DNA from: Aquanectria penicillioides
Taxonomy: Eukaryota > Ascomycota > Sordariomycetes > Hypocreales > Nectriaceae
Assembly: GCA_003415625.1 (NCBI GenBank)
Contig: PYIU01000006.1
Span: 2,170,001-2,234,000 of the forward strand
Direction: 5' to 3'
DNA: 64,000 bases
This document shows, piece after piece, positions 50,552 to 61,669 of this stretch (position 1 is its first letter; each line of letters starts with the position of its first letter). The notes below the pieces were generated by a model. It was given only the letters and a program-made list of their open reading frames with translations. It ran no database searches and had not been told where the DNA came from. A program made the position numbers and the translations under genes.

Positions 50552-53500
50552 CATGCTACGCCGTCTAGCCTCTCTCAGCCACCAAGACCCCGAAATCTTA
50601 CAAGAGCACATGTCCCCGCCATCAGGAGATGTTCCCTCGTCACCAGATTCATCCCGCCCAGGCGGCTTCGCCAATGTTCTACGGGGTCTGACAAGTTCAA
50701 AAGTCTCTAAATCGTCCCCGACGATTGCCTCACCATCACCAACCGCTCTACCGACAGCTGAGTTTGTCCATGCGCCCTCTGCAGGCTCCACGCAGAAGCT
50801 CTCGCCAAGCCACATGGAATCTTTCGACTTGCTGAAGAATGGCTCGCTCAGTGAGCGTATTGCCGCTGCCAACTCCTTGAGGTTTGCCATTTCGGAATAC
50901 CCCCTCAATCCTGTCCTAGATGTGTGGTACGCCGCAAAGGACCTTATCGAACCTACAAAATCTACAGCTGCACGCACTGCCGGCTGGGAACTCCTGACCG
51001 AGTGCGTCAAGCATGCTGCTTCCACCGACCTTGAGCGCCAGGAGTACTTTACGACCTTGTCTGCCCCTGCAAATCCGGAAGACTTCCACCTCCAGTTATC
51101 GGCGCTCGTTGATCTCACAAATCATGGCCGTGTTCTCACTGGCTTTGATTATGAGCTCATTCCATTGCTGACGAGATGGCTTCGAGACACGTACAACGTC
51201 GTACGCTTGGCCCCTCGGAAAGCAGCGAGAGGCAGTAAGGGTTCTTCGAGAAATCGGCTCGCCCCTGCTGGTGGAGAAAAAAATCTCTCGCAACTTTTTT
51301 TATTCTTGATCGACGTGATAAAATTCAGCTTCAACAATGCTGACGAAACTGCTGTCAACGGATTGATCGACAAATTGTTGACGATTTGCGTGACTACCAA
51401 TGTGGAGGATGATCTTAGATCAAGCATTGCTGTCATCGACACCATCGTGACTTTCGGCTCCATCCCGGACGGAAAGCTTAAGGGGTGCGTTCAGGTGCTT
51501 AGTGCCATCTATAACCAGGTCGAAAAACTCCAGAAAGATGCATGGCATACCCTATCCAACCTCTGCAAGTCTCACAACGGACCAGCGACAGTTCGTATTC
51601 TCCTTGACATATTGCGAAGCAACCCTTCCGATGGCACCAAAGAGACCGACACAAACCGAGAAATTCGAGGGGCTCTCGCTGCCCTCCAGAAGCTTCTTTC
51701 CAAAAGCCCAGAACAAGGCTATCCATCTATTCCATATGCGTTACTAGCTGATGGGCTCTTTACTGTTGCGAAGACAACATCCTCGATTCGCACATGTGTC
51801 GCCGCACTTCAGCTCGTAAATTTCTTGCTTGATGATGGAGTAGGTAACATCCATCGTCTGATTATTGACGAGGACTGGTCCGTGATCCTGGACACAGCCT
51901 CGGAGTGCTCCAAAAAGGTGACCTATGAGCAACAGGAGGCGGAGAGAGTTCGTAGCCAGTCGAAAGAAGCGGTTGAAGCAGTCAACCGTGAGCTCGTTTC
52001 TCTCATTACACGTCTGGATGTCCTCGTTCATCAGAAGACGGGCGATTTTGTTCCCCGACAAACAATTGTCAAATTTCTGACCGAAGTAGACCACCTGCTT
52101 CCAGACGCAACCGTTTCGGCAGTGCTTGACTACTTCCAACAATTCAGATGCTGTTCGCCTTCTGACCTTCAATGGGAAGACAACCTAGACTTGGTCCTGA
52201 GGGGGTTCTTTCGCAACAGAGAACGGTCATCACTCATTCGACTCCGAGCTTTGGAAACAATTATGGACGCCTACGAGATTGTTGACCTCGTCGGTGACGA
52301 TCCTGAGCAAAGTTTTATTCCACATCTAGCCAAAAGTGTTCTTCAAGATGTGGCCGAGGAAACCGATGTATTGGTGCTGGAAGCTATCTTGTCATTGATG
52401 ATTTCCGTTGTAGCGTCGTGTGACATGGAGCTATTTGACTACATCATCGATGCTCTAAGGTGTATTGTTGTGACTGATCGCCTGAGATCGCCGATTACAT
52501 CCACAGTATCACCGAACCTTTTTGCTTCAGCTCCAGCCGAGGACTCCCATTCTGCACCAGACCAATCACCCTCAAATGTGGTTGCAAAAGGATACGTGAA
52601 AATGTTCGTGCAGACGATGGAGTTTCACCGTGCCAAGAGTATCCGTCTATTCAATGCGCTGGTCAATATTGCGAAGTCTAATCATTCTGAGGTGGACGCT
52701 CGATTAACGGCCATGAAACTGCTCTTTCGATTACGTGGCGACTGGGCCAATCGAATCTTTATAACAAAAGTCCTTGAAACAAACTTCCTGGCCGCATCAA
52801 TTTGCCGAACCGAAGATTCCTTGGCAAAGAGGCAGGCCGAAGAAGCTGCACAAGCTCTACGATTATCGAGAAGCGACCATGGTGGCTCGTCTCGATCTTC
52901 CCGTGGAATCTCATTTGGGCAAGGCCAAGCCATCGAGCGGGGCCTCCCAGTTCGATCTGCCACTGGTACTGGATTCAGAGGCAACCCAGGCCGATACTCA
53001 CAATTATGGAGCCTCCCAGACCCTGACGCCTTGCCAAATAGCGTCACGGGAGCTGTCAGTCCTGTCTTGGTGTCTCACGTTTCAGATTTGAACGAAAATG
53101 AGACTGGAGAGACGGATAATGTCGACGACACCGACCCAACAGATGGCTCTGACGAGAAAGATGCCGAAAAGCTAGAGGACAGTCAAAATGACACAACACC
53201 TGTCGCTCTTAATATTTCTACCTGGCTCGAGGCTGTTCTGAGCCTTCTTCATGGATGTGATTGGGAGGTTTACAGTTTTATTTTGGTCCACCTGCCGTCC
53301 CAACTAAGTAATCATGCCCTATTTCGAGATGCTATTCCACAGATCCAGGAGTTGCGGCGACTTATTTGCGAACATATCCGGACCAATAACTTTCAGGAGC
53401 CACCCAATGCGTCAGGTTTACGTCGAGCTGATGTGGCTATTTGTCTATTCCACAGCTTAACGATGATTCTGAGTTATCACGTCTATTTTCTGAAGGGAGA

Positions 53501-55445
53501 AGAAGACGAAATCGTGAAAACTTTTGTTCATGGCATCACAACCTGGGAACGAAGCGCAAAGTGCTGCATCCATGCTCTGTCAATTTGCTGTCATGAGCTT
53601 CCGCTGTCGACCAGCAAATCCTTGGTTCAGTTATTGACCAAAATGTCTACTATCATCACCCAACCTCATGTCTCGGTCCACATTCTTGAGTTTCTCGCAA
53701 CCTTGAGTCGTCAGCATAATATTTATGTCAACTTTAGGGAAGAAGAGTACAAGATTGTCTTTGGAATCTGCATTCGATATTTACAGTCTGTCCGGGACAA
53801 GAAAGAATCTAACCGCAATAGCCAAATGAGCGAGCCATCGACTCCGGCTAGTTCACACCCAAATGCGCCTGACTTGATGACTCCAAGCGTCACAGATGAC
53901 CTCCCGCAATATGTTTATGCTTTGGCATATCATGTCATTCTTTTTTGGTTCCTCGCCCTCAAGCTCCCTGATCGAGCGAACTTGGTCGGTTGGATTATTC
54001 GCAATCTGTTCAGTGATGCAGATGAAGGCCAAGCCGACAACGAACAAGCCATCACCTCGGTTGACTTTATGCAAAGGGTCACATATGCCGACGCTAACGA
54101 ATCCTCAGAAGACCCTCATTTCACCCCAGATCGCTTCGGAGAGATTGTCACAAAGAGATGGATTCTCGGGCACAGCATCGTCACTGTGATGCAAGCCACA
54201 AGCACTGGTTGGGCCCAGATTATCAAGAGGCAGCCATCTGGGACATCAGTGTATACGATCCGAGAAACATTCAGCCCACCTCCACCCCATCAGACCCAGA
54301 ACTACGTTGAGATTACAAGAGAAGGACGGGCTTCGACCAATACTATCTTACCAAGCCATTTATTAGTTCAGCTGCTGTCGCCGTTTCCTCAGGGCAATGA
54401 GCTGTCGAGACCCATTCCCTTACCCGATGAAGAGTCTGTTGATATGGCAATTCGAGTTTTTGACCGCAGCTCTACCGTTGATGGCCATAAGGTTGGCGTC
54501 ATCTACATCGGGGAGGGCCAAACAGACGAGGTGGAAATCCTCGCCAATGTGTCTGGTAGTAGTGACTATGTGGAATTCCTCAACAACCTAGGAACATTGA
54601 CGAAACTGAAAGGGGCCACGTTCAATACCCACGGTCTGGATCGTGAGTTTGATTCTGACGGCCAGTACACCTTCTGTTGGCGGGATAGAGTGACGGAGAT
54701 TGTGTTCCATGTAACAACCCAGATGCCAACAAACTTTGATCACGACCCTCGCTGCACCCTCAAGAAGCGTCATATTGGAAACGACTTTGTTAACATCGTG
54801 TTCAACGATTCGGGTCTGCCGTTCAAATTTGACACTTTCCCCGGAGACTTTAATTTTGTGTACATTGTCATTACACCGGCATCCCGAGCTTCGTTCATCG
54901 CGACTAGAGATGCTCCCCTCGGAGGTGGGCAACCCTTTTACCGAGTTCAGGTGATGAGCAAACCTGGTTTCCCAGAGATCTCTCCTGCGTCAGAGACCAA
55001 GATGGTCTCCTTGAACGCACTCCCGAGTCTGATTCGGCTTATCGCATTGAACGCCTCCGTGTTTTCTTACGTTTGGGCCAATCGCGAGGGCGGCGAGCAT
55101 GTTAGTTCTTGGCGAAGCCGGCTGAGAGCCATCAAGCGGTTGCGCGAGAAATGGACGCCAAGGCCTGGTAACATGACACCCTCGGCATCTCAAACATCCT
55201 CTCTCGGCGGTCTCGCACAACAACAGACAGGGGAGCAGTCTTCGAGGCCAAGCAGCACTGTGAGAGACAGCTTTCCCAGTCTCCGCCGATCAAGCGTTGC
55301 TACTTTCTTCACAAGCACGAGCGAGCAAACGTCTCATCGGTCCTCTACAATCTCTACATCAACGACCACGAATGATACAGAAATCGGGACACTGCATGGG
55401 TTAGACTCCATGGTTGAGTCTGTGGATTATTCAAAATGGGCCTAA
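50529..55445 (+). CDS. TSC2: Tuberin homologue (TSC2), Rheb GTPase-activating protein
   Basis: Negative regulator of TOR signalling through GTP hydrolysis on Rheb, working with hamartin (TSC1) in other organisms. One uninterrupted frame of 1638 codons, unusual beside its intron-bearing neighbours. The N-terminal two thirds is a helical-repeat region (SERIAAANSLRFAIS, LLTRWLRDTYNVVR, LLTKMSTIITQPHVSVHILEFL), with an acidic, disordered insert near residues 840-890 (NENETGETDNVDDTD). The C-terminal Rap/Ran-GAP domain is at about 1330-1500: FLNNLGTLTKLKGATFNTHG, TEIVFHVTTQMPTNFDHDPRC, KKRHIGNDFVNIVFNDSG and FNFVYIVITP. The Asn of HIGND (about residue 1418) is the expected catalytic asparagine thumb. 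A Ser/Thr-rich tail of 100 or so residues follows. ATG 50529 is used because nothing in frame precedes it; MLRRLASLSHQ eight codons later is an alternative. Confidence 0.95.
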   Translation: MNGRFSANMLRRLASLSHQDPEILQEHMSPPSGDVPSSPDSSRPGGFANVLRGLTSSKVSKSSPTIASPSPTALPTAEFVHAPSAGSTQKLSPSHMESFDLLKNGSLSERIAAANSLRFAISEYPLNPVLDVWYAAKDLIEPTKSTAARTAGWELLTECVKHAASTDLERQEYFTTLSAPANPEDFHLQLSALVDLTNHGRVLTGFDYELIPLLTRWLRDTYNVVRLAPRKAARGSKGSSRNRLAPAGGEKNLSQLFLFLIDVIKFSFNNADETAVNGLIDKLLTICVTTNVEDDLRSSIAVIDTIVTFGSIPDGKLKGCVQVLSAIYNQVEKLQKDAWHTLSNLCKSHNGPATVRILLDILRSNPSDGTKETDTNREIRGALAALQKLLSKSPEQGYPSIPYALLADGLFTVAKTTSSIRTCVAALQLVNFLLDDGVGNIHRLIIDEDWSVILDTASECSKKVTYEQQEAERVRSQSKEAVEAVNRELVSLITRLDVLVHQKTGDFVPRQTIVKFLTEVDHLLPDATVSAVLDYFQQFRCCSPSDLQWEDNLDLVLRGFFRNRERSSLIRLRALETIMDAYEIVDLVGDDPEQSFIPHLAKSVLQDVAEETDVLVLEAILSLMISVVASCDMELFDYIIDALRCIVVTDRLRSPITSTVSPNLFASAPAEDSHSAPDQSPSNVVAKGYVKMFVQTMEFHRAKSIRLFNALVNIAKSNHSEVDARLTAMKLLFRLRGDWANRIFITKVLETNFLAASICRTEDSLAKRQAEEAAQALRLSRSDHGGSSRSSRGISFGQGQAIERGLPVRSATGTGFRGNPGRYSQLWSLPDPDALPNSVTGAVSPVLVSHVSDLNENETGETDNVDDTDPTDGSDEKDAEKLEDSQNDTTPVALNISTWLEAVLSLLHGCDWEVYSFILVHLPSQLSNHALFRDAIPQIQELRRLICEHIRTNNFQEPPNASGLRRADVAICLFHSLTMILSYHVYFLKGEEDEIVKTFVHGITTWERSAKCCIHALSICCHELPLSTSKSLVQLLTKMSTIITQPHVSVHILEFLATLSRQHNIYVNFREEEYKIVFGICIRYLQSVRDKKESNRNSQMSEPSTPASSHPNAPDLMTPSVTDDLPQYVYALAYHVILFWFLALKLPDRANLVGWIIRNLFSDADEGQADNEQAITSVDFMQRVTYADANESSEDPHFTPDRFGEIVTKRWILGHSIVTVMQATSTGWAQIIKRQPSGTSVYTIRETFSPPPPHQTQNYVEITREGRASTNTILPSHLLVQLLSPFPQGNELSRPIPLPDEESVDMAIRVFDRSSTVDGHKVGVIYIGEGQTDEVEILANVSGSSDYVEFLNNLGTLTKLKGATFNTHGLDREFDSDGQYTFCWRDRVTEIVFHVTTQMPTNFDHDPRCTLKKRHIGNDFVNIVFNDSGLPFKFDTFPGDFNFVYIVITPASRASFIATRDAPLGGGQPFYRVQVMSKPGFPEISPASETKMVSLNALPSLIRLIALNASVFSYVWANREGGEHVSSWRSRLRAIKRLREKWTPRPGNMTPSASQTSSLGGLAQQQTGEQSSRPSSTVRDSFPSLRRSSVATFFTSTSEQTSHRSSTISTSTTTNDTEIGTLHGLDSMVESVDYSKWA

Positions 55446-56908
55446 TCGGGGGCATTTCCCCCTCGACCAAAATAAAGGGATATACTGGCAGATAGCATGG
55501 AGCAGCACTTGTATGATGATATTGTTGTGTTCTATGATATTGTTTAGGGGCGTCTGCGTTTGGGATCAACAGGATACAAAAAGTTCATGTTTGGGATTTT
55601 CCTTTGATGATTTATGTCTGTTTGCCTTTCTGATCAGAGGGGCCGCATCTAAACTTCCTAGTTCCGGGGTCCCTGTGGCTCTGCTCTGCTTTGGGATACC
55701 CTTTTCCGTCCTGATATTAGTTTGCTTTGGCCAGAGGATTTGTGTTTTTTTTCTTCTTCTACTGTAGTGGATTCATAACATTACAATGGCATCCCAGGAC
55801 CTCGCGGTCCGGCACAAGCACCGTTTGTTTCTTTTCCTTGTTTGTTATGCTAGATTGATTATTACCTTCCCCTTCCTTCTCTTCTGCTTGGGACCCGTTA
55901 CTTTTCCTACTCTGCCCAACCATGTCGTCCCCACCTGAGATTGGTACGGCAAATGAAACCGGCTGCATACGATACCGTTGCCGAAGACGACATCGGACCT
56001 GTCATCCGATCGAGTCCCCTGAGACCTCTTTTGTGCAACATAAAAATCCACCGCTTTGCGGAGCACACTGCCGTGTAACAAGGCTGTGTTGTATTGGTAC
56101 TTTGCCTGTGGATTTGACGCCCACCCCCGCCGCTGTGCCCCCAACACGACACGGGGGGCCCGAACAAAAGCACCTTTTTGTTGATTGCTTCTTTTTCCTT
56201 TTGTCAACATGCCTCGGCGTAAGTCGTGGTGTCGTCTCGATCTCCTATTTGCCCCTCCCCGGTACCGCCCGCTGGGCGTATGCGTGAGAGACATCAGCTC
56301 CGGTCCGATTTGCCCATCTCTGTATGAGGGGGGTTGGGCCATGCCGGTTGGGGGTAGGGATGGAGGGGGATAGGACGGATTTGCTGGCTGGGTGTTGATG
56401 GCATGGCAGGTCGTGGGTTACACGGCCTGGGTGTGACGCGGGGTTTAGTGTGGCCTGTCATCCACTTTGGTATTTGGGGAAGCGGCACCATAATGGAGGT
56501 GCTTGTCTATCTTTGGGTGGCTCTGCGACTCCCTGTGCCGGTACTGCGGGATAGGCATGCGCCGAATGACGAGAGGTGACGAGTTCGGTTTGCGTACCCG
56601 CCGCCAGTTAACTCGACATCTCCGGAACTGAAAAGCCGATAGGTCGTGGCCATGGTCATGGCGCGTGTGCAGGCTTCGATGTCACTGCCCTGTCTTGAGT
56701 TGGGGTGACTGGCTGGACTTGTAACCTCTTGGTCCCATGTATTACTTTTGGGACTTTACCCGGCAGTGACCAGCCAAAACAGCCAGACATTTCAACTCAC
56801 ATTGCGAGTCGGGACCACTACCCGATGGTGCCCCTCTTGCTGGGGAGATCGCGATTTCGCTGATATCAGCTCTGATAATACTCGCTTCAATTTGACCCGG
56901 CCGAAGTA
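55446..56908. other. 3' flank of TSC2 and spacer
   Basis: T-rich 3' region of TSC2, then mixed DNA. A minus-strand frame at 55845-56342 (165 codons) shows no family features and is not called. Confidence 0.45.
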
Positions 56909-57320
56909 TCAGGTAGTGAGGTTAGGCGAGGCGTCGGATGTATCGGTCTTCAAAATACCGTTGGATATCAAGGATTCAATGGTCTCCTTGGTCCATTCTT
57001 GGCAACGACGCAATGGATCCTTGGGATGCAGTCGTCTTGGGCCGTCAAAATTGCTTCTTTGGCGGCGGATTGTTCTTGCAGAGCTCCTACATGGCGAAGT
57101 AGTGGTTCCTCGACACCCACCTGAGGTATACCTTATTGATATAATCGGGCGAATTCTCAGGGCGGATACTCTTCTTCTTCTCAAACGTCATCCCGCTTTG
57201 AATGTTCCCGGTAACCTGGAGTACATCACCGCCGTCACCATCATCGCCGGTCTCGACAAAAATGGCGTGATGGTTGTGAGGGGCTCCCAGAGACGCCGTC
57301 CTGTACACCTTGTATAACAT
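56909..57320 (-). pseudogene. Broken small conserved fungal gene (possibly DUF6540 family)
   Basis: From ATG 57320 the minus strand reads MLYKVYRTASLGAPHNHHAIFVET ... VLQVTGNIQSGMTFE, the signature start of a family of short fungal proteins of unknown function that I believe is DUF6540. The frame meets TAG at 57085-57087 after VSRNHYFAM, then continues ELCKNNPPPKKQF and is broken again by a TTTT run. The family's C-terminus (DGPRRLHPKDPLRRCQEW, then TKETIESLISNGILK) lies one frame over and ends at 56909. So one nonsense codon and one +1 shift separate three well-conserved blocks. A 45-base intron ending at that TAG (GTATAC...ATGTAG) could remove the stop but not the frameshift, and would delete a block that looks conserved. 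Most likely a pseudogene. One in-frame CAG-to-TAG change would fit a C-to-T event. Confidence 0.65.
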
Positions 57321-59964
57321 GGCGGCGGAACTCCAGGCTTTCGGTGCTCGGAAAGGTAGGTCGAGTGGCAAGCCTCGGCGGGTTTGTCCCCACCCGTTGC
57401 GAGCCTGCCACAGACATTGTTATTAGAGTTGTTTGCTCCTGCTGCCACCCATATCTGTCTGCTTGGACATGGTGGATGTGCTGTCCCCGAGCCTAGAGCG
57501 GGGGTATCGTCTTGGGGGTTATCTGTGGAACATGAGCCTCCTCCCGTCATCCTAGCCATTCCGCCGGGTATAGCACGCCCAAAAGAAATGTTGCAGTGCG
57601 GAGCGCCCATGCGTCACCATTGCAACATTGCAACCTGCACCTCCACCCCGCTACTTTGTTGCTGTGCTCTAGTACCATAATACCGCCGGTGAAGCCCCTG
57701 GACCATTCGTTTCCTGACCAGGGATAGGATTCCCCAGGTTGCTGAGGGGGAGATTGCGAATGCTGCAGCTTAAAATTTCGACAATCTGCATCTCAACCGG
57801 GTTTTCTTCGTCTGGCTGCCAAAACGTCTTGACATACAGACTGAAAGCAGCCTTTGTTTCAGGCGTACTGCCATATCACCAACGGTTATGCCCATGCTCG
57901 CTGCCCACGGTGTGGCCGTGTTGTCTGGGCGTCAATAGCCTGGCAAGCCATGGTTACACAACGGGGGTTGTGGGCGCGGCGTCTGCGGAATCCACCGGAG
58001 ACTCGAGTTACTGTTCTGCAGAGTGAAAATTTTTTGACAATTTGGCCACTCAGAAAGCCACACGGTAACACAAGAAATTCAACCGGCGTGATGGATCGAT
58101 GCAGAAGGGTTGGATAAGAGATATCCCCGGGACTAGAGGGGGCACGGCCGTATAGTTGCGAATCAGAGCATTGGCAGAGATTGACCAGGTTTTCTGCATT
58201 TGGTACCGGTATTTGGCCCAGAGGCAATGTGTGTACGTGTGTGTGTCTTGACCCCAGGTAGATGGGATGAGCTTTGCCGATTTTAGCAATGGGCCATTAT
58301 CAATCAAATCAATCCTTCCACCAACCCAGGATGAAAAGAAATTCCCTGAGCCGCCACTGCGGTGGATTTGTCTTAGCCATACAAACAGACAAGGGGGCCT
58401 ACACTTCACCCATAGGTTGTTTCGAAACGTGGTTGTCACAACCAACAGACGATATGGTTTCGTCACAAACTCCACACCTCCCGTGTTCTGGATGCAGCAT
58501 ATTCGGCTTATGAGAGAGCATCGTTGTTGAGTACGTACTTGTCGTTTTTCTTTTACGATGTGGGCATCGATGAATGCGCCTCGAGGAGTCGAGATACCCC
58601 TTGAACCCTTGCTTGAGTCCTGACCCGACGCGAAGTTGCTTGACTCAGCACGCCCCCCCCCCCCCCCCCCATCCAAGCAACCCATTCGTAATCCCTGAGG
58701 AGGAGGACATGGCGACGTGTGCCCTCTTCTGACCTGCGGACTCCGCATGCGGCCAGTCGGAACCGAAAGCGATCCTACGTCAATTCAGACTCAACAAATC
58801 CTTTTTGCGCCACCTGACGCGGGCTTGCGATTGGGATTGCAAAGGGTCATGAAGATACCAGCTCAGCTCACCCATGCCTGTGGCGCTTGGCGACATCTGC
58901 ATCCCACATTGCGGTTGCTTCATGAGATTCCAGACATTCTAAAATGAGGCTTTCCGGTAATACTGTCGTCGAAACCGATTTGACGCCAACCTCACTTTTA
59001 CGTCGATGCCGCGCCTTGTTTGCATGACCGTTACCAATCAAGATATCGCCGCGGCGATCTATCGTAAAGGCTAGCCCTATTGTTGGGGGCTTCATGGCAT
59101 CCTTTCACAAAGGCGACAAGATCAGTCCACCAAGCATGTCTGATTAAAACCGAGAACCGCTCAGTATCTTTGATATGTCCCCCCCCCCCGCTAATTCCAG
59201 AGTAAACATTAGCTCAGCTTTAGGATAGTAGATTTCCGCATTCCCCTCTTATTCTAGGACAAAGGCCGCCTAGCGGAAGCATCGGCGGGCCGCCAAGCAC
59301 ATCGGATCATCACGAGAAGCCTGCCAGGATGGGCTTCAAACGGCGCGGATCTGAGCCAAGTAAGATCCGGGGTCAAGCCTGCTTTGGAAACGAGGTGGCG
59401 CGCGTTAATCAAAGCCGAGAGTGGCGTTCAAAATGCAGGGTACGCGCTGACCTCGTCAGGTGCCTACACTCGACGCCCGAATCTGGTCAGCGACGTGGGC
59501 CAGATGATCGTGAAAGGGCCAGATCGTCACAATTATTTCTGTTCAACCAATACGCCGCCAAGAAAACTCACACACTGTTGCAGTATTTTCCTAGGCGGGG
59601 TAGCCGACGATCGGGAAATAGCAAAATTGCAACTTTCCCTCATTAAGAAACCGAGTAAGAACAAGTCTTTGTGGTTAGGGACACCTAAGTTCCCATAGAC
59701 ATTTCATACACACAAGAAGTTGGCTGGTCTTTGTGCCACACGCCGGAGGTTGAGGCCGGCTAGCAAATGTTAGTGACGATAAATGTTGAGTTCCAAGGCA
59801 GGATCCCCCTTCCCCCCATATCTGGGACGCGTTCAAGTTTGCATCGCACTTGGACATGCAAAACATCACTGCCACCCAGGGTATGAATGCACACCGAGCC
59901 ATTCGTCGCCTGCTTCGCAATGCAGCAGACCATCGTGGTAGCCAATCGTCTTTTCCAGTGGTGC
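57321..59964. other. Intergenic interval with C18 run
   Basis: Holds a C18 homopolymer at 58653-58670, shorter C-runs near 59168, and small frames without family features. One is an 87-codon plus frame at 58267-58530 (MSFADFSNGPLSIKS...), which has an ATG and stop and is read in fairly coding-like codons but matches nothing I know. Confidence 0.4.
58653..58670 (+). repeat. C18 homopolymer
   Basis: Uninterrupted run of 18 C, the longest mononucleotide run in the window. Its true length is uncertain in any assembly. Confidence 0.95.
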
Positions 59965-61669
59965 TCACACCTTGCGCCAGACCTCTCTGTAATCTGCCCA
60001 TTTGCGATATCCTGTAACAGGAGACGGGGAAAATGAAGATTAGTGGCGTTCTCTAAAAGTTTGCGGATTGGCTTACCGAGAGAGACGAATGTGTTCTCAT
60101 CTGACCTGATCCCATCAACAAACATCCCAACCATCCCCATGTCACTCAGCGATTGGCGGCAAGACTGGAGTAGCCTCGTTGTTACCGAATCCCGACGGTT
60201 TGCCATATCAGGGTCGTCATCTATGACCAAGTTAGCATCATGATCTGCTTCTGCTGAAACTGCTCACCTTTGATGCAAATGCAAGAAACTCCTCCAATCT
60301 CTTGTCCGATAGCCGCTGCCCAGGGGATATCTGTCGCACATGGGCTCCCGCTATTTGGGAGATACGTGATCGCCGCAGCCACAAGATTTTCTCCTTCAAA
60401 CCCGACAATGATATCGCCCATGTGACAGCTGTCCACCGTTCTGGCATACTGATCATACCATCCAAAACACAATTTCCTCTCAGACTCTCTGCTTGCCATA
60501 TCGATGACCTGCTGTGCATCAGTGATTTGACATGTCCGAAATGTCAACCCAGCCGAGGCGAGAGTTGGTATTGGGGAGTCTGCGAATCGCAAAAACCAGT
60601 CGGAGATAGGTCGGCCTCTTCCGGCGCTCATCTCTCCCATTGCCCACCCCCGATTCTCAAACCATTTTGGTTTATCAATAGGAGCTGGAAGCCCATACAA
60701 AAGCCGTGGGAATGTGCTTCCAATTTGGATCCGGCCCACGCCACGGATTTTACTCAGTTTGCTCAAGCTTTCGTCATGCAGAGTCCGCCCAATACGCTGA
60801 TTCCGAAAATCTTCCCGTACAATGATGATGGCTATGGATCCGATGAGACGATCCCCACTACTGTCGGCGAATGTGGTGAAGGTGGCACAAAATCCGATGA
60901 CGCTATTGTTAGATGGGCTTCGAACAACATGATGCATCGCATATCCATCACGCTTCAAAAGTGGACCAAGAGCAGCTCGGCTAAGATGAAATCGAGTTGG
61001 TAAGCAGGACTGCCATAGCATGTGAATGTCGCCAAGATCTCTTTCGTAATCCCAAAGTTGAACAGGCCATATCTGTTGAGGAGGAATGCTGCTTGCCGGT
61101 GTTGCGGTTGAGGTTGTCGAACTAATGGAACCCTTGTCTTCGTTCATCAAAAGAGATGCGATTGTTTCTAGGTCTGTAGTGGCATACCCGGGGGATTGTA
61201 ACATAGTCTGAAATCCAAGTTCTTGAAGATCATTATCCGGGAGCTTGCAGCATGCAACCAGTATCATAGGGCGGTCCTCGCATACTTCTCGAACAACGTC
61301 TGCAAGATCAAGTTGGTAAGTGCCGTCTGGTGAAGGTGAAACCCCTGTTAGGACAAAAATAACTATTCTGGCCCGTTTGATGAATGCGACATGGACGCCT
61401 GTGATGCCACGGTCTTTGACGTATGGAACATGCCTGATCCATGGATGCACTCGAGCTAGGGCTTGCCCAAGGGGCTCAAATGGATCGCTCGTCTCAGCCG
61501 CTGTCGGGTTGATAGGAACGATGGCAGGCGTTAGAAGGAGTACCAATTCCTCATCACTCAATATCTTTCTCAAGGGAACCGCGTCTTGCAAATCCCATAA
61601 TAGGGCAGCCGGAGAGGGCTGCGTCCCAGCAACTTGATTGCTTGACATCGTCTGCGGCTGTGTTGACAT
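59965..61669 (-). CDS. GNAT acetyltransferase with glycosidase-3-like C-terminal domain
   Basis: Exons are 60268-61669, 60077-60220 and 59965-60011, giving 530 residues with canonical splice ends. The last exon supplies the ending GYRKWADYREVWRKV. Residues about 20-175 (DAVPLRKILSDEELVLLLTPAIVP, PFEPLGQALARVHPWIRHVPY, RARIVIFVLTGV, RPMILVACCKLPD) resemble the C-terminal sandwich domain of fungal GH3-type beta-N-acetylhexosaminidases. The rest resembles the acetyltransferase half of the same long fungal fusion proteins: FCATFTTFADSSGDRLIGSIAIIIV, then the acetyl-CoA-binding EDFRNQRIGRTLH (R/Q-x-x-G-x-G/A type), GSTFPRLLYGLP and a second degenerate GNAT repeat (DIIVGFEGENLVAAAITYLPNSGS). The GH3 catalytic barrel expected in front is absent, and the 1.4 kb upstream does not encode it. 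So a hydrolase activity is not expected; acetyltransferase activity is likely, substrate unknown. Start: ATG 61669; a second ATG seven codons in is possible. Confidence 0.85.

Noticed and set aside
50522..51118. 198-codon minus frame at the start of TSC2
   Set aside because: Antisense shadow of a well-supported coding sequence, with no motif of its own.
55845..56342. 165-codon minus-strand frame 3' of TSC2
   Set aside because: Arg/Gly-rich chance frame without family features or a convincing promoter.
58267..58530. 87-codon plus frame with ATG and stop
   Set aside because: Codons look reasonable, but it is short, isolated and matches nothing I know; noted in the interval description only.
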